DNA from: Ophiura sarsii
Lineage: Eukaryota; Echinodermata; Ophiuroidea; Amphilepidida; Ophiuridae
Direction of reading: 5' to 3'
NCBI GenBank assembly: GCA_035610835.1
Contig: CM069449.1
Location: 41,089,098-41,153,097, forward strand
DNA length: 64,000 nt
The translations under genes and the position numbers were made by a program. Positions 11,901 to 23,900 of this stretch are shown piece by piece. Within the stretch, counting starts at the first letter, position 1; each line of letters opens with the position of its first letter. Under the pieces are notes generated by a model. It was not told the DNA's origin and searched no databases. It saw only the letters and a list, made by a program, of their open reading frames with translations.

Positions 11901-14900
11901 GGGGAAGGGTCACTACATGTACCAATAACCTGAGAGGGAGCCATTACCCAGTTATCCCACCATTATCAGCTGATAGGTAAGCCACAGGCCCAATGCAGGG
12001 GAAGGGTCACTACATGTGCCAAAAACCTGAGAGGGAGCCATTACCCAGTTATCCCCCCATTATCAGCTGATAGGTAAGTCATTGGCCCAATGGAGGGGAA
12101 GGGTCACTACATGTACCAATAACCTGAGAGGGAGCCATTACCCAGTTATCCCACCATTATCAGCTGATAGGTAAGTCATAGGCCCGATCGAAGGAAAGGG
12201 TCACTACATGTACCAATAACTGAGAGGAAGCCATTACCCAGTTATCCCACCATTATCAGCTGATAGGTAAGTCATAGGCCCGATCGAAGGAAAGGGTCAC
12301 TACATGTACCAATAACTGAGAGGAAGCCATTACCCAGTTATCCCACCATTATCAGCGGATAGGTAAGTCATAGGCCCGATCGAAAGGAAAGGGTCACTAC
12401 ATGTACCAATAACTGAGAGGGAGCCATTAGCCAGTTATCCCACCATTATCAGCAGATAGGTAAGTCATAGGCCCAATGGAGGGGAAGGGTCACTACATGT
12501 ACCAATAATCTGAGAGGGAGCCATTAGCCAGTTAACCTACCATTATTTCAGCTGATAGGTAAGTCATAGGCCCAATGGAGGGGAATGGTCACTACATGTA
12601 CCAATAACCTGAGATGGCGGCTCGCATCGGGGAGAGCGGGCGGCGGCGGCCATCGAACCAGGCTTACTGGTACTGCTTTACTGAAGGACGCCGTGGTGAA
12701 AAATGTTGTTGTGCAGCTCTACGGTAATTGAAAAGGTGGGCGCTTATAAGGGATTGTTTGTTGGTAGTCATTGAGAAAAACAGGGGTGGGTGATTAAAAG
12801 GGCATGGGCGCTTAATAAGGATAATACGGTACATGTAGTATTGTGATGAATTTAGCTTCAGGCGACAAAAAAGAAACGCCCTGTTCTATGGGTGGACGGA
12901 ACCTCTGAGGTTTGGTCCGTCAATCCCCGAGGGGTTACTTACGCCAAAATCGTACGTGGATGTGCCTGCCGGACTTCGAAAATGTGACTTTCGCTATACC
13001 TATTTTTTGGCAATTTCCCACCCATCAATCAATATACCAATTTGGTAAGAAAAGCACCCAATTTTGCACAAATTGGGTGCTTTTTACCAAAAATGCCTCA
13101 AAATACACCCAATTTATGCCAATTGGGAGCTTGAGTCTGTGATGAAAACCACCCCATCGCTATACCAATTTTTGCGAAAAGGCAGGCACATATATACGTA
13201 TACCATATCAATGTGAGAACCCCCCACCCCCAGGGGGGTCAATCATGCTTTCTAACTCTCTCTAGTCTCTCTTCAAAAAGTTTAAAAATCAGGCCCATAG
13301 AACATTATTTATTTTGTCGCATAAGCATCACATATCTATTAATATTAGGCCAAATAAAACATATTCATGTTTAGCATCAAGTGGCTGTCATTTTGAAAAA
13401 AGCAGAACCATCTTGAACAATATAGCCTTGCCAGCTATCTTGACAATATGTGTCGGGTGGCCAATTTGGAAAGAAAAAAAAGGGCCTCCTTCCTTATTTT
13501 CAAAAAGGCAGGACGCTAAACATTTTTTATTTTTTATTTTGCCTTAAAACTTTATGAAAATGTAGTAGTTTTTACTTTTGGACAGCCTGTTGTATCGGGT
13601 GCACTTTTTAAGCTCCCCCAAACTGTGTAAACAAACGCCTTTCAGAAGTCCAAGAAGCCATCCATGTACCTGTTTCCCATGAAAAATATAGTAGCGAGTG
13701 GCAAGCCTACTTTAGGCATTTGACACAGTGTGGAGGACCCAATTATTAGTGATTGCTGTCCAAATCTACACCTTCATAAATTATATACTGTAAAAGTGGA
13801 AATTTCGCGCGGTTACATTTTCACGCTTTGCCGACTTTCAGCCATTTCACTTGTTTTTAAATTCGTGATTTGAAAGTTCATTACATAGACTTATTACACA
13901 AAATAAATATGTTTGTGTGTTTTTATTTTCTCGGTAGCTGCTTGGAGCACAAAAATTAATGTAGCGCGAAAATGTCCATGTTAGGGAAGTGTCAACCCTA
14001 TTATTTTGATAATCAAGTTTGAGAATATTGAATAAGTACATAAAAGTATACATTTATAGAAAGGAAATTTGATAAGGAATCCGATGGTGATATCAATGTG
14101 CTACCAAAAATAAATTTTGAGAAATGAACCAAAAAGCGATTTTTTATTTTTTTTACCCCAAATTTTTCAGACAGCATTACTAAAAAATAAAAAATGGTAA
14201 TTTGTTCTTATACATTTTTGTAAACAAGACAATTTTGTCTAGGAAGCAATTTTTTCTTTTTCCAAAATAAGTCTTAGTTTTGGAAATATTGCTAAAAACA
14301 TCGGAAAAATGTAAAAGTTGTGTTATTTTGCAAAATGGCTGCATATCTCGAGTTTAAAATCCATAATCGAAAAAATTAAAAATTGTCTCCTATAGCGCTG
14401 AAAGTCATCTACACAATGGTAGTAAAAGCTTACCTGATAGTTTGATAACTTTTTTAGTTATGCTGTCTGAAAAATCGTAAAATTCCTTCAAATTTGAACT
14501 TCTAGAAAACAGCGATTTAGTAAAAATATTGACATTTTCCACCATTTAAAAGCTAAATGTTGTCGGGATACACAGGCGTGTGACCCGAAAGGCGAGTATA
14601 CTATTATAAACAATTAAAATAAACTATCAGATTCAATTTATATTGTCACAATATGAAGAAATTAGAAGAAAACAGAAAATTTAAATGATTGTAAGATTGG
14701 CATTTGTTTACATTTGTAGACATTGTTTTGCGCTCTTTTGTTTTCGCGTCTACGTCACGGATATTAAGCGGCGCGTCTAGTGTTACGCACGGGAAGATTC
14801 AGCGCGCGACGCAATGATCGAATAGCTGTCACAGCATTTGAAAAGCGCGGAACTCCGCTTAATTTCCCGCCAAATAACCTTGCGCCTTTTCGCGACTCAA

Positions 14901-17900
14901 ACTTACCAAAACAACATTTTTAAATCACCCAAAAGAACGGGAAATAATCGCTTCCGATTAATAACTTATGATGGTAATGATAAAATACATATAAAAGTAT
15001 AAAATAATAGAGAAATATGAAATTTAATTTTTGAAACAAGTGCCGGGTTGACACTGCCCTTAACAGTAGTACTGTGTACTAAGATCAGTACAATCATCTT
15101 TAGCACTATCACTAATATTGACCTTTCCATATTGCTTAATTGCCATCATTAGATGGATCGAGGGAGAATCGTGACTGCTAATTCATGCCTTAATTGACTG
15201 GTATAGCTTTCCGCATGACTTTACACAGGCTTACTGGAAATATTTGCGTGTTTTGGTCAAGGTTAGGTTGGTTGCCATAGATATAAGAATACAGAAGCGC
15301 TTTATAAATTGTGTGATATATATGCATCGTTTTGATGCATTGATTTCCTTTAATCACAAGTCACAATTTCTTGAAATACTATAGAAGAATTATAGTTTCA
15401 CATATATTTTGGGGGATGTCCTCAAAATCACAAGATAGGTATTCTTATTTATTTATTTTTTGTTACCTGGTTGCTAAGTAAAAATGTCGATTTTAAGAAA
15501 AATATAATACAGCAATTTCATAAAATCTCACATGTCCTTATTTATTTTGAAGAAAAGACATATTTTGGAAAGCACTGTAAGATATTATCAAAAGTATTGT
15601 TTTCAGGCAAATGAAAAAATTCAAAAAAGCACTAGAAATGTCTTTAGATTATTATGGTGCAATTTTGGCATTTTTTTTACCAAAAACTGATTTTGTTTCG
15701 TTGTCCGAAAAGTGAGCCAAACAAATCAGCATTTTTAAAAAATGTATACTTTTATATATCACATTAGAGGTGTGTATGTTCCGATCACATTTTTTGGACT
15801 ATGATTTTTTTTTCACATAAAGATATTTTGATATCAGGAGAATTCCCATATTTTTCTCATTATGTCTGTAAAATCTTAGGGGCCAGAAATGTTCCATTTA
15901 GAAATTATAGGCTGAAATGTGGTGAATTACTGCCAAAGGTGGTGAACCACCAACCAGTTTGTGTTTACTCAATGGGCAAATATTTTGTGACCGTGTCCCA
16001 TTGGAGTTATGCAACTCAAACTTTGGAATGCGACAATTTGAAGGATAACCTTTCATGCAAAATAGAAAACACCAAGTTAAAAATTGGCCCAGCAATCGGA
16101 ACATCTACCTTTAATAGTTCAAAAGAAGCGCTTGATAAATTTCATATTTTGGGGGTTAAAACCCCCCTTAACCCTAATAACCTCCTACCCACATTTTCCT
16201 AGGATTTTTTTTCAATGAAAAAAAGCATGGACAAAAAGACTGGCCACGCCCCCGGGGCTTGAACCCACAACCTCTCAGTTGAGAGACGATGAACGCCTCG
16301 AAAAAGTGCCACGCCAGCTTGCACAGACGGACTGCACCGTGGCACTGGGGTGGTTAGGGTCAGCCTCCAAATTAAGAAATGAAAAGGGCATGGCAATTTC
16401 AGGCAATTTGAAAGGGGCACAAGGCAATTATGTACTTTTCAATGGAGTAAAAACAGCCAGAAGTTGAGGGCATCGAGGCAACTAGGTGGGGCACCGATGG
16501 CAGTTGCCTTCGGTGCCTTCGGTTAATTTGAGGGCTGGTTAGGGTTAATGCTGGGGGGGGGGGGGTACTTTCACCAATATTGTACGTGGATGTGCCTGCT
16601 GGACTTCGACAATTTGACTTTCTCTATACCTATGTTCGGGCCAATTTTCCACCCATCAATATACCAATTTTGTTAGAAAAGCACCCAATTATGCACAAAT
16701 TGTGTGTTTCCTCAAAATACACCCAATTTATGCCAATTGGGCGCTTTGGTCTGTGATGAAAATACCCCATCACTATACAATTTTTTTGCGGAAATACAGG
16801 CCCATATGGCTCATTCCATGAAGTTGGGGCATATTATGTGACATCCAAGTGAAATTTTCAAAATGGATATTTTCCAACTCTTTCTTCTTTTTTAGGTTCT
16901 ACATTTACCAAAGTCCAATGTAGAACTTTTTATTTTAATGTAACATTTGGTGTAAAATAACCGCACATGTTCAACAGTTGGATGACATTTCCAAAAATCC
17001 TGATGCTACATGGACACCATTTCTCATTTCCATATCATTTTCTAATAAAATAGCTTAAGATGTGGGCCAAGTTTCTATACCTCAATTAACTACTTGGAAC
17101 CACAAATACATGAAAAGAAACCAGATTTGTCTAGGTTGAACATAACTTAACGAACAAGACATCGTAGATTAACTGTTTTATGTAAAAACTCATTGAAAAG
17201 TGACTCTTTATTTTGCAATTTGTATAATGAATTTAAATAAAGTACATATCAATATTTGTTTGATGTAAAGTACTCTATAAACCATGCACATTGATTACAT
17301 TATAGTCATAAAGTAAGTATATGAAGTATTATTTACCTGTATAATGTTATAAAATGCACTACCGATGCTACATGGACACCGCGTCTTGTAACATTGTTAA
17401 TAATAAGACTATTCATACTGTTACAATTATTTGAGTGTGAATGGTTTGTCTACTTGTTCATCATATCAAGTAGATACACAGAGTGAATTGCTTGAAATTT
17501 ATCTAAACACTGTTCATGTAAAATTTACCTTTTCTGTGTACTTAAGTATTACGATGCTACATGGACACCGTGCCCTAAAATATTTGGAACAGCTTGAACA
17601 GGTGCATCTTTTTCAGATCAATAGAGAGGATGTACTATGATGTTAACTTTTTATGTTATAAGCACACGATAAAATTAATAACATGGATTGTAAAACTACA
17701 AATTACACAAAAAGATAACCTGCCATGAAGCATAAAACATAATTACCTATGATACACATACACCATTTCTTACAATTACACAATAACAATACACCATTGA
17801 TCAAAGAAACTTAAGGTGTCCACTGAAACAAACTTCATGCAGTGTTGTTCTTAAAGTACCCTTTGTGATCTTAGTCTCTTTGCTTGTTTCTGATTGAATC

Positions 17901-20900
17901 ATCCTCTATTATTGATAAAGATGATTGAAAAGTTTGATCACTTAAAAGTCAGTTTGCAAAAAAATAATTTAATTGCCATGATGGATTTCTTTGAAAAGGT
18001 ACTAGTTTTTGAAAATGATGGGTTCCTTGTCTTCATCTCCATAAATTCCAGGACGATAGAACTGTCTTCTGAATTAATGTCAAGAACCTGCAAAGCAAAA
18101 CAAAATAAACCCTATGGCTTAGTATCTTCATGGAACATTGTGTATTGATATTGGAGTAGATTATTTATTCATGTTGCACTTTTTGTGTTGCAGGAAAATA
18201 TTTATATTAAAATCATGCTGAGTATTTTATTTATTATTCATTTAACATGAAAAAAGAATAGCAAAGGATAGAGAACTTAAATGATTTACAATTATTTGTT
18301 TTATTTATAGTAAATAAAACTAAAATAAGGGAATGTTTATTGTGAATTCAGTGAAATGCTAATGGAAATGGTGTCCATGTAGCATTGTGTATTAATATAT
18401 TTCATTAGAAATACATCTCTCATAATATGCCTTTTTTTCTTCTTTAAAGTGTAGTAAAATGTAGGCAATGTTTTGAATGTTTTGGGTGATGGATAATTTC
18501 GAATGGGGTAATTGTTTTAGTCTAATTAGGCAAATTTTATGAAATGCTACATGGACATGGTGTCCATGTAGCATCGTATTGGTAAGCTATATTATTAGCA
18601 TTAAAAGAGCAAAAACTAATTCATTATTAACTTCAAAGTTTATTAATGATGTGATTCTACAAAACAAAACAAAATTTCAACGAACTATAACGATACCCAA
18701 TGCAAAATATTGCCCATGCTATGCCCGATGCTACATGGACGCCAAATTATTATGGCGTCCGTGACTCAAAATTAATATCATAACATGAAAAGAAATTCTG
18801 ATTCAGTGTTTCCCTTTCAATAAAAATGCATTAATAAATACATACATACAAGCAACATTAAGAAATAATTACAATCGCACTTACCATTCACAAAACTATC
18901 CAATGTTTACATTTTGATGCTACATAAAAGTCCCGATGCTACAACGGGACACCAGCGACTGAAACCTTGATAAAACTAGCCCACGTGTGGCAAATTCCAA
19001 ACAAACCTGATAGCTATTGACCTCTATCCTTACAAAAAGAAATATGGAATGTTTTATTTATCTCCAGGGGGGGATTCCCACAAATTGCATAGGATGTTTA
19101 TCACGATGCTACATTTTATGGTTAGGACACCATGCACACGGCACGGTATACTTTTTCATGAATATATGGAATGGTCTTCATGAAATTTATTCTCATTTGC
19201 AATAGTTTTCAATTGATAAATGCTCTTAATTTTGGAAAATAATTTAAAAATGTATGATAGAGAACTACCCCCATTCAGCAATGAAAACTCCCGATGCTAC
19301 ACGTGTATATTTTGTGGACACCGTGCGTAGCATCGGAAAGGCAATTTTCATGTTGCTTGGGTGAAAAATCAGTCCAGCGTGACGAGGTGTTTTGGTCAGT
19401 AAACTATGAATACATGTATCTTTTATTAATCAAATCGATTTCCAAGCAATTCTATGATAGTTTTGCTTACATAAAACTCATATTAATTGTTGTGTTTTCC
19501 ATGTCACGTTTTTTAGCAAAAATGGTCTTGGACACCACCTAATTTTTTATTTTTTTCTTCTTCAAGGAAGGGTCAATTTTTTTTTTTCATGGCTGAATAC
19601 TATATAACCTAGTACTGTTTTTGGACACTAATTTTTTTTGATATACACATAGAGTAAAACAGTTTATAAGCTGCCTAAAGTACCAAATTCTGCTATTTTA
19701 ACAAATGCCCCAACTTCATGGAATGAGCCATATACGTCTACCATATCTATGTGAGAACCCCCCCCCCCCCCCCCCCCCCCCCCGGTAAATGATGAAACCA
19801 CTAGAAAATTTGAAAAAAGAAAAGAAAAAAAATTGTTAAAGGAGACGTTCAAAAAAAAATAGGGTAGGAAGGTATAGGTTGTTCATACCTTCATAATAAA
19901 ATAGATCAAAATAATTTATCTCTCCACTAATGACATTTTTGTCAAAGGCAATCGATCATACAGCGTGTCCCAAAAAACTGGGTCCAAAATTTGCAGAGCT
20001 TGTAGCTTAAAAAGTTGAAAACGTAGCTGCTTCATATTTGAGGATATCAAGGTATGTTATACCTGACCTTAATTGGTTAAAATGTGAGACTAATCAAATC
20101 TTTTGAAATGCAAAGCTTTCAACAGAGCGTGGTTAGAACCCGTTTTTTCCAATTTAGCAATAAACCGTTGTGTGCAAGTTTTCCCTACATCATGTGCATA
20201 GTGTTTATTCTCCGAAATATCTTATGTTTGGTAGAAAAGGGTTAAAATATAGGTATTTTGGATCAATATTCAGCATTATAAATACCCATTGCAGTAACCT
20301 AGTTGTTGAATATATACAAAAAACAGAGCAACTGTTACCCTGATACCATGCCTGGAAATAGCACCCGCCCACCTGCCCATAGCGGGTAAATTTTGTGTAG
20401 GGAAAAGGGACCCCGGCAACCGACTGGCGGGTAAACAATTTCAAACTAACGGTGCAAGTGTGATGAGAGTTACACTGGCTGGTCGAATTTCTGTTGGATA
20501 GGTATTTTTGTGAGTTACCAGCCCGATCCCGATTGGCTGGTTGAAAAAAATCTGAAGTTCCAGCCCTTCCTCTAATTCTTTGATGAGATGACTGACTTAA
20601 CGGCTGGTTTCCAATTTCGAAGAGAAATGGTTCTTGAACTGCTTCAAAGATGCCAGTGTCTCAGAAGGTTATTTTTGATTTTTCTAACAAAAATCATAGG
20701 TATTTACACTTTTTATCCCCCTTATGACGAAGATTCCTTGAATAAGTCATTGTTATCAAGTCAAAGGCAAAACTTTGATGACATCAGTTCGATGTGCAAA
20801 TGCAACGCATGGACGGTTCATGGGCAAAATCGTAAAAATGGGTTCTGACCACGCTACGCTGTATGCAAAGCTTTGTATTTCTAAAACCTTACAATTACAT

Positions 20901-23900
20901 TCGGTTGGTCTTATAATTTCACCAAATAATGTTAGATATATTTACTTTTATATTCCCAAACATGAAGCATCTATGTTTCCCATATTTAAAGTTATAAGCT
21001 CTGAAAGTTTGGACCCAGTTTTTGGGACACGCTGTAGCATCAGTTTAACTGAAAAGGGGTTTTAAATATAGCAGGCGATAAAACCAATTTAGGTAATATA
21101 TTATGTTTGTTTGTTTGTTTGTAGTGGTGTTTATTGGGGGGGGGGGGGGGGGGGGTAATACGATATGATTGTTTGTTTTCTTTAAATTGTTCGTTTTATT
21201 TCTATATTACCCTTTTTCTTTTTTGTTTGTAGGATTAATAATTTAATTATTATAAAACATGAAAAACAACAATATCCACCATTCAAGATAAATTTTCAAA
21301 ATAATTGTTTGTATTATAATACAGTTTAAGATTATTTGAGATTCAAGTTTGTCCATACATGAAGATGAAGAAATTATTTTAAAAACGGATAGTGAAATGA
21401 TAATAATAAAAAAAATCTGCTATTCAAATAAAACTAATTTGTTCTTGTTGAAATGGCTTTAAGAATGTGCACTATATATCAACCAATCACTTTAACCTGG
21501 CACAAAGCAATATTATAAAACACTAGGCGGTCACCCGGGGTTTGTCGGTTCTCGGGTTTGGGCGGTCACCCGGGTTTGTCGGTTCTCCGGGTTTGGTGGT
21601 TTGTAGAATGCATGCATAAAGATCGATCGGACATACTTTGAAAATTTGACCCTTAGGCGACCTTGACCCCGGACGACCCAAGAAAAGCAAAGCCGTTTTT
21701 ATTTTTTCCACGCTCGACTTGTACTCGGGCTTCCCGTCACCGAGTTTAATCCCGATCAGACAAACTTTGAAAATTCGACCCCTAGACGACCTTTGACCCC
21801 GGAAGATCCGACAAATGCCACCCGTTTTATTTTTGCCACGCTCGCTCTCGCATCGAGCATTGCGATCACCGAGTTTAAGCACGATCCGACCAACTTCAAA
21901 AAGTTGACCCCTAGATGACCTTTCACATTGTACGCTCTAGCGAATGCAAACTTGCTCTTTCGGGGACGGAGCTGCATCAACCCACCAAGTTTGAACGCCG
22001 CCCGACCCAGGGAAGGCGACGAAAAAAGCGCTCACAGACAGACAAACAAACAGACAGACAGACAGAGAGTAGCGTATTATAATATAGATGAATTGTTTAG
22101 TATGATTACTATAAGGCAACAACAAAAACCAGTTTGGGCGTTTTTTGGTGGTGTTTTTTCAAAATATTCGGAAATGATGGTGAATTTTTAGCAGTTTTCA
22201 AATATTTCAAAAATAAAATGTCATAACAAATTCAAAAATGTAAACCACAAAAAAATTAAACAAAAAAAACCCATTTGCAACAAAATTACACACATTTTCT
22301 AATAAACACAACAATGTTTTGACAATTTGGAAAAAAATGGGTCGGTTGGGCATTTGAAGAACAAGGGTTTTTTTCAGTCGCGTTATAAAGCTTTACAGCA
22401 GTAATTCCCAGAATATGCAATTAGTTGATTTGAGATCATCAGAATGCACATAGTTTCAAAATATATAATTTAATGGGGCTATGAGAGATTGCTGAGTAAA
22501 ATGAAATTTGGAAAAAAGGAATTGTTTCAATAGATAGGTACGTACAAACCCTGAAGTGTAATGATAAATGGGAAAACGGTTGAATAATGGCGCTAGGATT
22601 GAAATTTGGTTGAAAGAAAGTTATGTGGTGAGTGATGCTGATAATTTCGATGTGATCTACATTGAAATTACTAAATTGTGAAATTGTACATGATAGACAG
22701 CGTATTAAAGGTAAACGGTTTCAGATGGTAGTAAGTACAATGTATATGCTTTAAGTATTATAATACGTAGTGTGTAAAAAACCTGATTTGAGGGCGCACT
22801 CACTCCCAAACGTATCTCTCAATGCCCTTTAAGAAGCATCTTTCCACGTGACAGGCGTCTGCAGACCCCGAGGGGGGGGGGTCGGTGAACATACCAAGCG
22901 GGTACGCATCCGCGTCCAAAAAAAACGTCGAAAAGGGTCCAGATTTCACCACACAATGTCGTCGACGTCTTTCTGAAAAAGGGGTACTTTTTAGGGGGCA
23001 TCGCACTTTAGGGTATCCATAACAGCATCGAGGTATCGACGTTTAGGGGTACTTATTGCCGGGCTCATTGTTGTATACATGTGTGATTTCTCAATAAACA
23101 TGCAAAATGCTGAAAAAAAGCTTCAATATTTCCCTACTTTTTGCATGCATTCTACATCATGCATATCACATGCATATATCTGTATGAATGTCACATGATT
23201 ATGAATTAAGATTATTTTGAGCATTACTATACTACGCCATTTAGGGTTGCATTATTTAGTGTTGGTAACGCCGTTTAGGGTAGGGTTTGTATGGGTTACG
23301 CCATTTAGGGGTATCAAAATAGTGTTCTGGTTTACGCCATTTAGGGTCCATTCTAGAGGTGCTTGGACGCGCATGTGTACCCGCTTGGTATGTTCACTGA
23401 CCCCCCCCCCCCCCCCCCCCCCCCCCCGGGCTGCAGACGACAGTTCCAAAATTTCACAAGATGTTTCAAAAATGTCAAAATTATTGAATTTCATGACCAT
23501 ATTTGGAATCACCATGAGAAATGCATTATAATAAGTACAAACATGCCTAGTATTTGTTCAGTAATTCTTGAGATAGACACACACGTTTTGAATAGTAAAA
23601 CTAATAGCCACATGAAAAGTGTTAACATAAAGGCACACAAGGCACACAATGATATTCTTGCTACAGTAGGTCAAGGCAGCACCAAAGTCTATGGGAACTA
23701 TTTGCATAAAGATATGAAGAAGAAAAACCCCTGTCTACGGGGAAAAACTAACCTCTCGGGTAGTGTCGGTTGGTAAGGCGACGGATATGAACTCCTCCTG
23801 TTCTGGCCGATTCCACAGTTACACGCTTTACGTTTGAGCGCGCTATTCTTTTCTCCATTCTTTTGTATTGTAATACCCAATTTTCAATTTTGTTTCAAAA

